41,788 nt of DNA from an uncultured Prevotellaceae bacterium (GCA_902801375.1 CADCIB010000025.1:1-41788), one strand, 5' to 3'. Positions 13,835 through 24,584 are shown, counted from the first letter of the stretch. Notes: generated by a model not told the origin, from the letters alone. A program made the numbers and translations.

Positions 13835-14503
13835 ATGGCAAAGTTTGATAAACTGGCCGTTATGGCCAAGATAGGGCAGACGGGTATGGTGCCCGTGTTC
13901 TATCATCAAGATCTGGATGTGTGTAAGAATGTCGTGAAGGCATGCTATGAAGGTGGCGTTCGGGCATTCGAGTTCACCAATCGTGGCGATTTCGCACAGG
14001 AGGTGTTCGCCGGACTCGTGAAATGGGCCGACAAGGAATGCCCGGAACTGGCGCTCGGCATCGGTTCCGTGGTCGATGCACCGACGGCTGCTCTCTACCT
14101 GCAGTTGGGTGCCTGCTTCGTGGTGGGACCATTGTTCAATCCCGACATTGCCCCCGTGTGCAACCGTCGTCTCGTGCCCTATTGTCCGGGATGTATGACT
14201 GTCTCTGAAATCGGAAAGGCACAAGAGTTGGGCTGCGACCTGACGAAAGTGTTCCCCGGCGACGTCGTGGGTCCTGCTATGGTGAAAGGCCTCAAGGCTC
14301 CGATGCCTTGGTCGAAGATCATGGTGACGGGAGGCGTCTCACCCGACGAGGAAAACCTCACGGCTTGGTTCAAGGCAGGAGTCTACTGCGTGGGTATGGG
14401 TTCGAAACTCTTCCCCAAGGACAAAGTGGCAGCTGGCGACTGGGCTTATGTCACCAAGAAGTGCGAGGAGGCACTCGGATATATTGCCAAAGCAAGAGCG
14501 TAG
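13835..14503 (+). CDS. eda: KDPG / KHG aldolase
   Basis: 222 residues. Splits KDPG to pyruvate and glyceraldehyde 3-phosphate, the last step of the hexuronate path. Motifs: [18 protein letters not shown] with the catalytic glutamate, [14 protein letters not shown], the Schiff-base lysine in [11 protein letters not shown] (K138) and [13 protein letters not shown]. The family also acts on 4-hydroxy-2-oxoglutarate. Its 3' end overlaps the start of the sensor kinase. Confidence 0.95.
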   Translation: MAKFDKLAVMAKIGQTGMVPVFYHQDLDVCKNVVKACYEGGVRAFEFTNRGDFAQEVFAGLVKWADKECPELALGIGSVVDAPTAALYLQLGACFVVGPLFNPDIAPVCNRRLVPYCPGCMTVSEIGKAQELGCDLTKVFPGDVVGPAMVKGLKAPMPWSKIMVTGGVSPDEENLTAWFKAGVYCVGMGSKLFPKDKVAAGDWAYVTKKCEEALGYIAKARA

Positions 14504-17500
14504 ACATATCGTTTCAGTGGTTCTAACGGGGCTTCTATGTCTTGTGAACCTATTACTCCTTTCAGCTTGTTCACCGACCGAGAGAGGAAAGGTGGACGAG
14601 CTGAATGGTATATCCTATGCATTTCATTACGTAAGCCTCGATTCTACAGAGCTTTACGCGCGTAAAGCTTTCCGGTTGGCAGACAATCAACGGCTTCACG
14701 ACGCACAGGCGGAAGCACTCAACAACCTGGCTTTTGTCAACATCGCACGTATGCAATATGCTGAGGCCAAACATCAGTTGGATAGCATACAGCAACTCAC
14801 CGACAACCAGATAGAACTGCTTGTGGCGGCTATCCAGCAGATGCGCCTATGCCAACGAGAGTCGAGAAACAAGGAGTTCTACGAGTTCTACGAGCAAGCC
14901 AAACGAGCGCTGAGCCGTATAGATGAAGACCACAATCGGCTTTCGGAACGCCAGTCGAAGCGAATGGTCTATGCGCGTAGCGAATTGGCCTGCGTCGTCT
15001 CTACCTATTATTATTATGTAGGACTGGAGCAGAACTCGTCGGAAGAACTCTTGCGCATCAACGTCAGAGAGGTGGAGCAGGACACCGCTCAGTATCTGAA
15101 CTATCTGTATCAGGTTGGCGCGGGAGGCATCATCCAGGCGGCAACACGCCAGGAGGTTGCCCAACAAGAGTGGGACTACCTGGTCTACTGCTACCAGTTG
15201 GCCCAAACGGCGGGGAATGTCTATTGGAAGGCCAATTCCATGCAGGCACTCAGCGAGCACTTGACCGATGAAGAAGTGGGGCGTCAGCTGATGGCCGACA
15301 ACCAACCCACCGTCCAGATGGTCAATGTAGAGAATGTCCCCGACTCGCTGTTGGCGGGTTATTTGGCCGAGAAGTCGCTCGAGTTGTTTATGGAATACGG
15401 CGATGTTTATCAGGTGGCTGGTTCTTACCGCACGCTGGCATCGTGCTATTGGACGCTGGGCGACTATAATGCCTCGGGCTATTATCTGGAAAAAGCTTTG
15501 GCCGACACGATGATCTATCAGGCTCCCGACCTTGTGGCAAGCATCCGCGAGAAACTGTCGCTTACTTATTCGGCCATCGACGACAAACCTCGAAGCGATG
15601 AAAACCGCTCCATCTACATCGACTTGCAAGAGCAGACACGGCAGGACCGGCAGCTGGAAGCACGCGCCGACCGACTGGCCCGCAACGGTGTGCAGCTCAA
15701 TTTCATGATTGCCGCTGTGGTGATGATGATCGTGGCGGTGGTGTTTTCCATCTTCTTGTTCGACTATCTGCGAAGGAGGAAAGCCCGGAAGAATCCTATA
15801 GAGAAACTCCTTGAACCCTTAAAAGAGTGGGAGAGGGATAACACGATGTTCCTGAACGACTTAAATGAGAAATATGAAGAGGTGAATGAAGCCTGCTCGA
15901 TGAGTCGTTTGTACATACAAAACAACAAGAGACGCAATGTGGAGAATCGTGCGAAAGTGTTTCTTGTGAACAGTGTGACACCGTTGATCGACCGAATGAC
16001 CAACGAGGTGTCGTGCCTGATGAACCGACAGGAAACCCCAGACGTTCGCACTGGCCGTTACCATTATATTGCAGAAATAACAGAAAAGATAAACGAGTAC
16101 AATGCCGTTCTGACCGAGTGGATTCAGTTACAACAAGGGCAATTGTCGCTCAAGATAGAGACCTTCCGCTTGCAGGATGTTTTCAACATTGTAGCCCGAA
16201 GCCGTATGGCTTTTCAACTTCGGGATATTGAATTGGTGGTAGAGCCCACCGACGACGTGGTGAAGGCCGACCGCATCCTGACGCTGTTCATGATCAACAC
16301 AATGGCCGACAATGCGCGGAAGTTCACACCGAAAGGCGGTCGGGTGGTGGTCAGCAGCCAGCAAGCCGACGATTATGTGGAAATAGCAATCGAGGACAAC
16401 GGCGAAGGAATGGACGAAGCGCAACTCAGCGGTCTGTTCGACCACAAAGTGAAGGGCGGTCATGGTTTCGGACTGATGAATTGCAAGGGCATCATTGAGA
16501 AGTATCGAAAGACGAGTCAGCTCTTCCGCGTATGCACCATCCAGGCGGAAAGTCGAAAAGGAGAGGGGAGCCGATTTTCGTTCCGCCTTCCCAAAGGTGT
16601 GGCCCATACCGTCCGTACGATGGTCACATTGCTGATGGTGCTCACGTTAGGCTCTTCCCCTTTCAGCGCGTCAGCCCAATCCTCTCAACCGTCCAAGTTG
16701 CTCACTGAAGCGATGGCCTACGCCGACAGCACTTATCAGTGCAATTTAGACGGGCGCTATCAGCAGGCTATGTTCTATGCCGATAATGCTTGGCAGTGTA
16801 TTGTGAGCGATGTGGCCCTGAAATATGAGCAACAGCAAGTAGACGTCGTTCAGCAGGAGAGTGCCGAACCGCTGGAGCTCCAATGGTATCATCAGGGTAT
16901 CGACACCGACTACGACCTCATCGTTTTCCTCCGCAATGAGATTGCCGTAGCTGCTTTGGCCTTGCACCAATGGGATGTCTACCAACAGAACAACCGCATT
17001 TACACCTTATTATACAAAGAGAAGTCGGCCGACAAGCGTCTGGGCGACTACGTTCAAACGATGCAACGCCAGGAGACCAACAAGACCATAGCCGTCGCTT
17101 TGCTTGTCTTGTTGCTTGTAGCGATTGTCGTGGCCTATTATATGCTTTATGAGCGGCATCGTATCTATTTCAGGTCGTGCGTGGAGCAAGTGGAGAGAAT
17201 CAACGAAATGTTGCTCAGCGAGATGACGGCCGAACAGAAACTGTCGGCTCTCGACGCGCGTATCTCGCCTTCGGCAATGCCCGATCAGTTGCAACACATC
17301 GTCGGTCAAATCAAAGATGCACTCCAACGAGCCGTTGAAACCGAGCGCAGTCAGCAACTGAGCATCGAGTTGGCTGGTGATGAGCTCCGCCGTGCAGAAT
17401 ATGAAAACCAGAAGTTGCACGTGAGCAACAATGTGCTCGACAACTGCTTGAGCGCACTGAAGCACGAGACGATGTACTACCCCTCGCGCATCCGTCAGCT

Positions 17501-18029
17501 AATAGACGGCACAGACAATAACCTGCCTGCTATTCAAGAGTTGTTGGCTTATTACAAAGATCTCTACACGATGCTTTCAGCTCAGGCTATGCGCCAGATA
17601 GACGAGGTGCGGCCGGAGAGTAGAAAAGTGCTACTTGCTGATGTGCTCGGCACACAGATAGCATACACCGATACTGGTCAGCAGGTGATGGGCGACGAGA
17701 CGATGCTCAGCTACCTCTTTGAACTCTTGGTGCGACAATCCGGACAGCAGAAACTCTCGGCCACGATCAGTCAGCGTAGCAACAGTTATGTAGACGTGAG
17801 GCTGCCGATGACCTCGTTGCCGTATCGTGACTTCTTTGTTCCTTCGATGCAGAACGTGCCGTTGCTCATCTGTCGCCAAATACTCCGCGACAACAGTGAG
17901 GCCACCAATCTGCGTGGTTGTGGCATCGTAGCAGAGCAGCAGGCCGACGGTTCAACGGTCTTCCGTGTCATCATGCCCGCCTTGTCGCCATTACCCATCA
18001 ATCGCAGTGAATCACAATCAATCCCATAA
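14448..18029 (+). CDS. Two-module sensor histidine kinase (DUF5112/DUF5113 type)
   Basis: 1193 residues from the ATG at 14448; a TTG at 14484 gives a tidier lipoprotein signal (lipobox LLSAC, Cys codon 14568). Order: lipid-anchored helical repeat sensor; membrane helix (about 15697-15766); cytoplasmic HATPase with intact N box ([13 protein letters not shown]), G1 (EDNGEGM) and G2 (GHGFGLMNC). Then a second signal-like segment (16620-16680, ending SASAQ), a second periplasmic helical part, another helix (about 17077-17150) and an H-box-like [12 protein letters not shown] (His codon 17463), followed by a degraded ATPase-like end. The first module's H-box region reads [13 protein letters not shown] with no histidine. 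It overlaps eda and precedes its response regulator. Confidence 0.85.
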   Translation: MSPRSARRHSDILPKQERRHIVSVVLTGLLCLVNLLLLSACSPTERGKVDELNGISYAFHYVSLDSTELYARKAFRLADNQRLHDAQAEALNNLAFVNIARMQYAEAKHQLDSIQQLTDNQIELLVAAIQQMRLCQRESRNKEFYEFYEQAKRALSRIDEDHNRLSERQSKRMVYARSELACVVSTYYYYVGLEQNSSEELLRINVREVEQDTAQYLNYLYQVGAGGIIQAATRQEVAQQEWDYLVYCYQLAQTAGNVYWKANSMQALSEHLTDEEVGRQLMADNQPTVQMVNVENVPDSLLAGYLAEKSLELFMEYGDVYQVAGSYRTLASCYWTLGDYNASGYYLEKALADTMIYQAPDLVASIREKLSLTYSAIDDKPRSDENRSIYIDLQEQTRQDRQLEARADRLARNGVQLNFMIAAVVMMIVAVVFSIFLFDYLRRRKARKNPIEKLLEPLKEWERDNTMFLNDLNEKYEEVNEACSMSRLYIQNNKRRNVENRAKVFLVNSVTPLIDRMTNEVSCLMNRQETPDVRTGRYHYIAEITEKINEYNAVLTEWIQLQQGQLSLKIETFRLQDVFNIVARSRMAFQLRDIELVVEPTDDVVKADRILTLFMINTMADNARKFTPKGGRVVVSSQQADDYVEIAIEDNGEGMDEAQLSGLFDHKVKGGHGFGLMNCKGIIEKYRKTSQLFRVCTIQAESRKGEGSRFSFRLPKGVAHTVRTMVTLLMVLTLGSSPFSASAQSSQPSKLLTEAMAYADSTYQCNLDGRYQQAMFYADNAWQCIVSDVALKYEQQQVDVVQQESAEPLELQWYHQGIDTDYDLIVFLRNEIAVAALALHQWDVYQQNNRIYTLLYKEKSADKRLGDYVQTMQRQETNKTIAVALLVLLLVAIVVAYYMLYERHRIYFRSCVEQVERINEMLLSEMTAEQKLSALDARISPSAMPDQLQHIVGQIKDALQRAVETERSQQLSIELAGDELRRAEYENQKLHVSNNVLDNCLSALKHETMYYPSRIRQLIDGTDNNLPAIQELLAYYKDLYTMLSAQAMRQIDEVRPESRKVLLADVLGTQIAYTDTGQQVMGDETMLSYLFELLVRQSGQQKLSATISQRSNSYVDVRLPMTSLPYRDFFVPSMQNVPLLICRQILRDNSEATNLRGCGIVAEQQADGSTVFRVIMPALSPLPINRSESQSIP

Positions 18030-18039
18030 ACAGGAAACA

Positions 18040-18765
18040 ATGGAAAAGTTTAAAGTAATCATCGTGGAAGACGTGCCCTTGGAACTGAAAGGCACAGAAG
18101 GAATCTTCCGTAACGACATTCCCGAAGCCGAGATTATCGGCACAGCTGAGAATGAGACCCAGTATTGGCGACTCATCAAGAACAATCTTCCCGACCTGGT
18201 TTTGCTCGACCTGGGGTTGGGTGGTTCGACTACCGTAGGCGTGGAGATATGCCGACATACCAAAGAGAGCTACCCACAGGTGAAAGTATTGATATTCACA
18301 GGAGAGATCCTGAACGAGAAGCTCTGGGTGGACGTGCTTGATGCTGGTTGCGACGGTATCTGTCTGAAGAGTGGCGAACTGCTGACCAGGGCCGATGTGT
18401 CGAGCGTCATGCAGGGAAAGAAGATGGTTTTCAACCAGCCCATCCTTGAGAAAATCATCGACCGCTTCAAGCATAGTGTCGGTTCAGAGTTGATGCGTCA
18501 GGAGGCTTTGGTGAATTATGAGATAGACGAATACGATGAGCGTTTCCTGCGCCATCTGGCCTTAGGCTACACCAAAGAGCAAATCACCAATCTTCGGGGT
18601 ATGCCTTTTGGCGTGAAGAGTCTGGAGAAACGGCAGAACGAACTCATCTCGAAACTCTTCCCCGACAGTGAGCGTGGCACTGGTGTCAATGCCACCCGTC
18701 TGGTGGTGAAAGCCTTAGAGATGCGTATCCTCGACCTCGACAACCTACATCCTGATGAAGAATAG
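18040..18765 (+). CDS. Response regulator, receiver plus LuxR-like C-terminus
   Basis: 241 residues from the ATG at 18040 (10 bp after the kinase stop). The receiver has the acidic pair E10/D11 (VIIVEDV), phospho-acceptor D57 (VLLDLGLGG), the FTGE switch residue and the conserved lysine (CLKSGE). The C-terminal domain (LRHLALGYTKEQITNL, then VKSLEKRQNELISKLF) looks like a divergent LuxR-type DNA-binding helix-turn-helix. As partner of the adjacent kinase it is expected to regulate transcription; the targets are not visible. Confidence 0.88.
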   Translation: MEKFKVIIVEDVPLELKGTEGIFRNDIPEAEIIGTAENETQYWRLIKNNLPDLVLLDLGLGGSTTVGVEICRHTKESYPQVKVLIFTGEILNEKLWVDVLDAGCDGICLKSGELLTRADVSSVMQGKKMVFNQPILEKIIDRFKHSVGSELMRQEALVNYEIDEYDERFLRHLALGYTKEQITNLRGMPFGVKSLEKRQNELISKLFPDSERGTGVNATRLVVKALEMRILDLDNLHPDEE

Positions 18766-19447
18766 CCGATACTTAGCTCTCATCACTCGTCTGTCGCTCT
18801 TGTTGTGTGTGGTGCAGCTGCTGCTCATCATTGGCTCGTGGATGATCAATGCCCTCTGGCCGCAGACGGGGGTGCGCTCCTTGCTCAGCAGCGAGGGCGT
18901 GCGCTGGTTCTTTGGCCATTTCGTCGATATGGTGACCACCGCTCCGATGGCTTGGCTGCTGTTAACGGGGATTGCATGGGGAGTGTGGCGCTATAGCCGG
19001 TTAGGCGAAGGAGTGCACTTGGATATTTCTCATTTATTTCCCTCCACAACAACCCGTAAAAAACCATCTGAACCAATCAGACGAACGACCGTGCGCCATC
19101 ATTTCGCACTCATTGTCGTAGTGGCTGAGCTTTTGGCTTTCGTCGTGCTGATGCTGTTGCTTTCGCTGATGCCTCACGCCATTCTGCTCAGCGCCTCTGG
19201 CACCCTGTTCCCCAGCAGTTTCAGCGCCAGTATTGTGCCTTATGTGGCCTTTGCCCTTACGGTGATGGCTGCCACGTATGGATTGATTGTGGGTACGCTG
19301 CCCTCGCTTTTCCACCTCTATCGTGCTGCTTGCAAAGGTCTTTCTGCCGTAGCCCCTTTGTTGCTGCTCAGCATTTTCGTTGCCCAATTCGTCTTTTCCC
19401 TGTTTTACGTCTTTGGGCAGCGCATACCTTTTGCCAGCATGTTATGA
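18755..19447 (+). CDS. Multi-pass membrane protein, AbgT-like
   Basis: 230 residues with about five or six membrane helices. The stretch SLLSSEGVRWFFGHFVDMV resembles the N-terminal repeat of AbgT-family transporters (aminobenzoyl-glutamate type), but the protein is less than half the usual length of about 500. It overlaps the regulator by 11 bases, so it is translationally coupled to the two-component system. It may be a partner or a target membrane component of that system; this is a weak inference. Confidence 0.6.
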   Translation: MKNSRYLALITRLSLLLCVVQLLLIIGSWMINALWPQTGVRSLLSSEGVRWFFGHFVDMVTTAPMAWLLLTGIAWGVWRYSRLGEGVHLDISHLFPSTTTRKKPSEPIRRTTVRHHFALIVVVAELLAFVVLMLLLSLMPHAILLSASGTLFPSSFSASIVPYVAFALTVMAATYGLIVGTLPSLFHLYRAACKGLSAVAPLLLLSIFVAQFVFSLFYVFGQRIPFASML

Positions 19448-19467
19448 TGCCGAATATAAATACAAAA

Positions 19468-19494
19468 AAACTCCCTACTTAAAGTAAGGAGTTT
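19468..19494 (-). terminator. Intrinsic terminator, distal copy
   Basis: On the minus strand AAACTCCTTACTT pairs across AAGTAGGGAGTTT and is followed by a T-run. It is a near copy of the terminator at 19558-19584. Confidence 0.75.
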
Positions 19495-19503
19495 CAGTTT
19501 CTG

Positions 19504-19537
19504 TGATTCCGTTGGGATTCGCCCCCAAGCCCCACAT
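19504..19537 (-). pseudogene. Duplicated 3' fragment of tRNA-Arg
   Basis: Matches the 3' end of the adjacent tRNA-Arg (acceptor and T-arm, GATTCCGTTGGGATTCG on the plus strand), diverging in the T-loop (CCCCC for AACCC) and lost beyond about 19537. Together with its terminator it forms a 90-bp direct duplication of the true tRNA 3' region. Confidence 0.75.
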
Positions 19538-19557
19538 CGTTTTGGTCGGGGATAATA

Positions 19558-19584
19558 AAACTCCCTACTGACAGTAAGGAGTTT
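19558..19584 (-). terminator. Intrinsic terminator of tRNA-Arg
   Basis: On the minus strand AACTCCTTACT-gtc-AGTAGGGAGTT (one G-U pair) then TTATTA, directly after the tRNA 3' end. Confidence 0.75.
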
Positions 19585-19593
19585 CAGTTTCTG

Positions 19594-19667
19594 TGATTCC
19601 GTTGGGATTCGAACCCAAGACCCACAGCTTAGAAGGCTGTTGCTCTATCCAACTGAGCTACGGAACC
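19594..19667 (-). tRNA. tRNA-Arg (anticodon TCT)
   Basis: 74 nt cloverleaf on the minus strand. Acceptor arms GGTTCCG and CGGAATC with one G-T pair, D-arm AGCTCAGTTGGATAGAGC, anticodon stem CAGCC/GGCTG-type around TTCTAAG with TCT, T-arm GGGTTCGAATCCC. The CCA is not encoded. A TAATTTTG -7 box precedes it. Confidence 0.93.
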
Positions 19668-19679
19668 AGAAATCGGCTG

Positions 19680-19687
19680 CAAAATTA
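19680..19687 (-). promoter_or_regulatory. -7 box for tRNA-Arg
   Basis: TAATTTTG on the minus strand, 12 bases upstream of the mature 5' end. Confidence 0.6.
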
Positions 19688-19763
19688 CTGCTTTTTATCC
19701 ATTATTCCAAATAAAAACGGAATTATTTTAGATATTCAGCCTTTTCAGCCATATTTCCAATTA

Positions 19764-21773
19764 TCAGGAATTCATAGACATGAGGAATTCCTCGTTGCTG
19801 TTTGTACGTTGCAGATTGTCGTGGATGGTATTCATTGCCTCTAAGGAGTTCATGTCGGCAATATACTTACGCAGAATCCACATACGGTCGAGCGTAGTCT
19901 TGTCTTGCAAGAGGTCATCGCGACGAGTACTCGATGCCACGAGGTTGACGGCCGGGAAGATGCGCTTGTTCGAGAGTGAGCGGTCGAGCTGCAGTTCCAT
20001 GTTGCCTGTGCCCTTAAATTCCTCGAAGATCACTTCGTCCATCTTCGAACCAGTGTCGATGAGTGCCGTTGCCACGATTGTGAGCGAACCGCCATTCTCA
20101 ATGTTGCGGGCTGCACCGAAGAAGCGTTTCGGCTTTTGTAGGGCGTTCGCATCGACACCACCCGTGAGCACTTTTCCGCTGGCGGGTGCTACCGTGTTGT
20201 AGGCGCGTGCCAGACGTGTGATGGAATCCAAGAAAATGACCACGTCGTGTCCGCACTCTACCATTCGCTTTGCTTTTTCGAGCACGATGCCGGCAATCTT
20301 GACGTGCCGTTCAGCAGGTTCGTCGAACGTTGATGCGATGACTTCTGCATTCACCGTACGTGCCATATCGGTCACTTCCTCCGGTCGTTCGTCGATGAGC
20401 AACATCATGAGATAAGCCTCGGGATGGTTGGCGGCAATGGCGTTGGCGATGTCTTTCATCAGGATGGTCTTACCTGTTTTGGGTTGGGCCACGATGAGTG
20501 CGCGCTGTCCTTTACCGATAGGGGCGAAGAGGTCGACCACACGTGTGCTGAGATTGGTTGTGGCAGGATCGCCGCAGAGCGTGTATTTCTCGTCGGGGAA
20601 GAGTGGGGTGAGATGCTCAAAGGGTATGCGGTCGCGCACCTCGGTGGGTTTTCTTCCGTTGATTTTCTCAATACTGGTCAAGGGGAAATACTTCTCGCCT
20701 TCGCGCGGAGGACGCACGTGACATTCCACTACATCGCCAGTCTTCAGACCGAAGCGCTTGATCTGTGCCACGCTGACATAGACATCGTCGGGCGAAGAAA
20801 GGTAGTTGTAGTCACTGGAGCGGAGGAATCCGTAGCCGTCGGGTATCACTTCCAACACTCCGTTAGCGGTGATGATGTCGTTGAAGTCGAATTCTTCATT
20901 GCCCTCCAACACACTTTGCTGGTGATAGACGGGTGGAGCGACAGCCATCGGAGCCATTGGGTTGTCGAAGATGTCGTAGCTGGGGAGGGCTGCCTGGTCT
21001 TCTATAGGTAGGTCGACGACGGGGATGAAGTCTATGCCATTGCCCGGGTCGCCGGCCCAGATACCGTTGTCTTCCATTTCGCCCATTTCTGCTTCCTCGG
21101 CCTCATTGTGGGCATTCACCTTTTCCTGCAGCTGGGAGAGCAGTTCGTTGGTCTCTTCCTGATTCTCCTCATTTTGCACGTACTGTGCTTCTGGCACAAC
21201 GGTGTCTTCCATTTCTTGCATGTCAGTCACCGTGTTCTCTTCTACGATATCCTCTGGTGTGGTGGCTATCTCCTCTTCAGCAACTTCAGCTGGTGTCTCC
21301 TCATCCTGCTCTACGGCTGCTTTTGCGGCAGCAATCGCCTCGAGTTCGGCTTTCGATTTCCGTCCGCGGTGCTTGGGAAAAGCTTGCAGCGCTTCGTCTA
21401 CGAGTTTCTTCTCGCTGGCCTTTGTCTTTTTGGTTTTTGTCTGTGCGGGCGCTTCTTCCTCTTCTTCTTCAGGGAACTTAAACAGCGGAGCCTGCTCCTG
21501 CGGCTGAACGTTCTTGTTTTTCTTCAGGTCTAAGTTCTCGCCTTCCTTCCCGCTGACTGTGTACACGTGGTCGGTGTCTTTCTTCGCAATGCGTGTTCGC
21601 TTGCGTTTCGTCGTTGACGGTTGTGCCGAGGCTCCAATCTTGGCCTGTTCGTCGAGAATGGTATATACGATATTTTGAAGTTCCGATTTTGGATCAATGC
21701 TAATGCCTAACTCTTTTGCAATATCTTCCAATTCGGAGATACTCTTCGATGATAATTCTTCGATGTTATACAT
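19764..21773 (-). CDS. rho: Transcription termination factor Rho
   Basis: 669 residues, longer than the E. coli protein (419). The N-terminus ([20 protein letters not shown]) is followed by a long low-complexity acidic and lysine-rich insertion (about 60-250) typical of Bacteroidetes Rho. Then come the RNA-binding OB fold ([15 protein letters not shown]) and the RecA-like ATPase with Walker A QPKTGKT and Walker [11 protein letters not shown], ending with the hexamer core. Acts in the cytoplasm to terminate RNA synthesis. It has its own promoter and a leader of about 120 nt, which could allow autogenous attenuation. Confidence 0.97.
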   Translation of the reverse strand: MYNIEELSSKSISELEDIAKELGISIDPKSELQNIVYTILDEQAKIGASAQPSTTKRKRTRIAKKDTDHVYTVSGKEGENLDLKKNKNVQPQEQAPLFKFPEEEEEEAPAQTKTKKTKASEKKLVDEALQAFPKHRGRKSKAELEAIAAAKAAVEQDEETPAEVAEEEIATTPEDIVEENTVTDMQEMEDTVVPEAQYVQNEENQEETNELLSQLQEKVNAHNEAEEAEMGEMEDNGIWAGDPGNGIDFIPVVDLPIEDQAALPSYDIFDNPMAPMAVAPPVYHQQSVLEGNEEFDFNDIITANGVLEVIPDGYGFLRSSDYNYLSSPDDVYVSVAQIKRFGLKTGDVVECHVRPPREGEKYFPLTSIEKINGRKPTEVRDRIPFEHLTPLFPDEKYTLCGDPATTNLSTRVVDLFAPIGKGQRALIVAQPKTGKTILMKDIANAIAANHPEAYLMMLLIDERPEEVTDMARTVNAEVIASTFDEPAERHVKIAGIVLEKAKRMVECGHDVVIFLDSITRLARAYNTVAPASGKVLTGGVDANALQKPKRFFGAARNIENGGSLTIVATALIDTGSKMDEVIFEEFKGTGNMELQLDRSLSNKRIFPAVNLVASSTRRDDLLQDKTTLDRMWILRKYIADMNSLEAMNTIHDNLQRTNSNEEFLMSMNS

Positions 21774-21896
21774 ATTCTATAATGTATGCGTTAAATATAA
21801 AAATGGATGCTTGTTTTGATGGGTTATGTTTGCTCATTTCCTGTTGTCGTGGACGTCAGATGTTTTTCTGGGCAAACAATGTTTTGAAACCGGGTG

Positions 21897-21904
21897 CAAA
21901 GTTA
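21897..21904 (-). promoter_or_regulatory. -7 box for rho
   Basis: TAACTTTG then GCACCC on the minus strand, about 120 bases before the rho start codon. Confidence 0.55.
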
Positions 21905-22002
21905 CTAAATAATTCATTATGTGCAATTCATAATTCAAAATTATTTAGTATTTTAACTTTTTTTGTCGACTGGTCGTCATTTGTTGACTACCACCTCTGT
22001 CG

Positions 22003-23808
22003 TCATGTACTTTCTATCTCAGCCAGCTCCAGCCATCGCATGCTTTTCTCGTCGAGTTCCTCCTTGAGTCGGGGCAGTCGCTTACTCTTCTCGGTCAGCG
22101 CCTCAATGCTCAGTGTTCCGCTGCACAGTTGCTCTTCCAGTAGCTTCTGTTCGGCCTCAAGGGCTGCGATTTCCTGTTCGAGTTGTTCAAACTCCCGCTT
22201 TTCTTTGTAGCTCATCTTTCGGCGTTCAGCCGATTGTGCGTTTTGGCTTTTCTTCGTGTTTGGGTGTTTCTGGGTGGGTTGTGTGGATATGTTGTCCTTG
22301 CTCTGAAGGGCGCTCCATTCGCGGTATTGCGTGTAGTTGCCTGGAAAATCCTTGATTAATCCTTCGCCCTTGAACACCAACAGATGGTCCACCACCTTGT
22401 CCATGAAATAGCGGTCGTGGCTTACCACAATCACACAGCCGGGGAAGTCGGCAAGGTATTCTTCCAATATTTGCAAAGTCGTGATGTCCAGGTCGTTGGT
22501 CGGTTCGTCGAGAACCAGGAAGTTTGGGTTTTTCATCAGCACCGTGCAGAGGTAGAGCTTACGTCGCTCGCCACCTGAGAGTTTGTAGACATAGTTGTGC
22601 TGTTGTTCGGGCGAGAAGAGGAAATGTTGCAGAAATTGGCTTGCCGAGAGGTGCTTGCCGCCCCCCATGTCGATGTATTCCGCGATGTCGCGTACCACGT
22701 CTATGACTTTCTGCTGCTCGTTGAACTGCAACCCCTCCTGCGAGAAGTAGCCGAAACGAACGGTGTCGCCAATGTCGAACTTCCCTTGGTCGATGGGTTC
22801 CAGGCCGAGGAGCATCTTGATGAACGTTGACTTTCCCGTGCCGTTGTTGCCCACGATACCCATTTTCTCGTAACGTGCGAAGTTGTAGTAGAAGTCTTTC
22901 AGGATGGTCACGCGGCTGCCGTTGTTTTCGTCGCCATAGGCTTTCGACACATACTGGCATTCGAAAATTTTTGAGCCGATGTAGACGTTGCGCGACTTCA
23001 GGCGCACCTGCCGTTCCTCAATGCGCTGTTTAGCCACGCGTTCCAGTTCATAGAAGGCATCTTCCCTGTAGCGTGCCTTGTGGCCTCGTGCTTGTGGCAT
23101 GCGTCGCATCCATTCCAACTCACGTCGGTAGAGGTTGTTGGCCCTTATGATTTCTGCACGTGTATTGTCGATGCGCTCTTGCCGTTTTTCCAGATAATAG
23201 CTGAAATTGCCGCGATAGGTGTAGAGCTTGCGATTGTCTATTTCCATGATTAGGTTGCACACACGGTCAAGGAAATAGCGGTCGTGTGTCACCATGAGCA
23301 GTGTTTTGTTACCTCTCGACAAGTAGCCTTCCAGCCATACTATCATGTCGAGATCCAGATGGTTGGTCGGCTCGTCTAAGATGAGCATGTCAGGTTCGGT
23401 GATTAGCACGTTGGCCAGCGCCACACGTTTCTGCTGTCCACCGCTCAGCCGACCCATAGGCTGTTGCAGGTTGCCGATGTGGAGCTGCGTCAGAATCTGC
23501 TTTGCCCGCAGCACTTTCTCGTCCTCGCCTTGATGGTTGAAGCATGCGTCGAGCACCGACTCCTCAGGGTCGAACTTCGGCGACTGCTCCAGATAGCCTA
23601 TGCGCAGGTTGTTGCGGTAGACAATGCTGCCGCTGTCGTATCCGTCCTTGCCCATCAGGAGTGAGAGCAGGGTAGACTTGCCTGTGCCATTCTGGGCTAT
23701 CAGTCCCACCTTCTGGCCTTCGGCAATGCCAAACGATATGTCTTCGAAGAGTACTTGTGCTCCGAACGACTTCGTCAGATTCTGAACAACGAGATATGGA
23801 TTTGCCAT
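22003..23808 (-). CDS. ABC-F family ATPase (Uup-like)
   Basis: 601 residues, two ABC domains and no membrane segment. First: Walker A QNGTGKST, signature LSGGQQKRVALA, Walker B LILDEPTNHLD. Second: GNNGTGKST, LSGGERRKLYL, LVLDEPTNDLD. The linker is highly charged, and the C-terminal 80 residues are a coiled coil (REFEQLEQEIAALEAEQKLL), as in Uup. ABC-F proteins work on the ribosome or, for Uup, affect DNA stability. It starts 9 bp after engB stops and is probably co-transcribed with it. Confidence 0.92.
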   Translation of the reverse strand: MANPYLVVQNLTKSFGAQVLFEDISFGIAEGQKVGLIAQNGTGKSTLLSLLMGKDGYDSGSIVYRNNLRIGYLEQSPKFDPEESVLDACFNHQGEDEKVLRAKQILTQLHIGNLQQPMGRLSGGQQKRVALANVLITEPDMLILDEPTNHLDLDMIVWLEGYLSRGNKTLLMVTHDRYFLDRVCNLIMEIDNRKLYTYRGNFSYYLEKRQERIDNTRAEIIRANNLYRRELEWMRRMPQARGHKARYREDAFYELERVAKQRIEERQVRLKSRNVYIGSKIFECQYVSKAYGDENNGSRVTILKDFYYNFARYEKMGIVGNNGTGKSTFIKMLLGLEPIDQGKFDIGDTVRFGYFSQEGLQFNEQQKVIDVVRDIAEYIDMGGGKHLSASQFLQHFLFSPEQQHNYVYKLSGGERRKLYLCTVLMKNPNFLVLDEPTNDLDITTLQILEEYLADFPGCVIVVSHDRYFMDKVVDHLLVFKGEGLIKDFPGNYTQYREWSALQSKDNISTQPTQKHPNTKKSQNAQSAERRKMSYKEKREFEQLEQEIAALEAEQKLLEEQLCSGTLSIEALTEKSKRLPRLKEELDEKSMRWLELAEIEST

Positions 23809-23816
23809 TGTTTTTC

Positions 23817-24422
23817 CTACATATCCCTTAATCGCTTGTTAATCTCTTCGATGTAGTCGAGCACCTCATCGCGGCCCGTGCGCTTCTCGGCCGAAGTGAT
23901 GAAGTAGACGGGTGTTTCTTCCCACGTGTCGAGAAGCTTTTGCATCCATGCCTCAGCATTTTGTTTTGCCTTCACGGCTCCCAACTTGTCGGCTTTGGTG
24001 AACACTATGCAGAAGGGAATGCCGCTCGTGCCGAGCCAATCCACAAACTCGCGGTCTATCTGCTGCTGCTCGTGACGGACGTCCACCAGCACGAACACGT
24101 TCACCAACTGCTCCCTTTGCAGGATGTACGACGAAATCATCTGCTCCAGCTTCGCCCGCTGTGTCTTCGAGAGTTTAGCATAGCCGTAGCCGGGAAGGTC
24201 CACCAGATACCATTCGTTGTTCACGATGAAATAGTTGATAAGCTGCGTCTTGCCTGGCGTGGCCGAGGTCTTGGCCAGGTTCTTGCGTTGGCAGAGCATA
24301 TTGATGAGGCTCGACTTGCCCACGTTGCTTCGGCCGATGAACACATACTCGGGCTTTGTGTCTTTTGGGCATTGCATCACAGATGGGCAGCTGATGACGA
24401 ATTCTGCTTTCTTGATTTCCAT
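23817..24422 (-). CDS. engB: Ribosome biogenesis GTPase EngB (YsxC/YihA)
   Basis: 201 residues. G1 [10 protein letters not shown]2 region TSATPGKT, G3 [10 protein letters not shown]4 TKADK, G5 TSAEKRTG. The family helps assemble the large ribosomal subunit and is usually essential. It lies just upstream of the ABC-F gene. The start is 22 bases from a strong -7 box (TAAATTTG), so the leader is very short. Confidence 0.95.
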   Translation of the reverse strand: MEIKKAEFVISCPSVMQCPKDTKPEYVFIGRSNVGKSSLINMLCQRKNLAKTSATPGKTQLINYFIVNNEWYLVDLPGYGYAKLSKTQRAKLEQMISSYILQREQLVNVFVLVDVRHEQQQIDREFVDWLGTSGIPFCIVFTKADKLGAVKAKQNAEAWMQKLLDTWEETPVYFITSAEKRTGRDEVLDYIEEINKRLRDM

Positions 24423-24443
24423 AACTGATTTTGTTTTTCGGAT

Positions 24444-24451
24444 GCAAATTT
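24444..24451 (-). promoter_or_regulatory. -7 box for engB
   Basis: TAAATTTG followed by GCATCC on the minus strand, giving a leader of about 15 nt. Confidence 0.65.
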
Positions 24452-24584
24452 ACATAAAAAGGGTGAAATGCTCGTCAAACCTCAAGAGAAATTAAGTTTT
24501 TTTGAGAACACCCGTGGTATAACTTCCCGGCAGCGTCTGTTGAGTGGCCAAACATCGTTGGCGCTCTGAAAAACCTGTTTGTGT

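Noticed and set aside
20424-21011. Plus-strand frames opposite rho
   Set aside because: Rho on the minus strand is certain; these are shadows.
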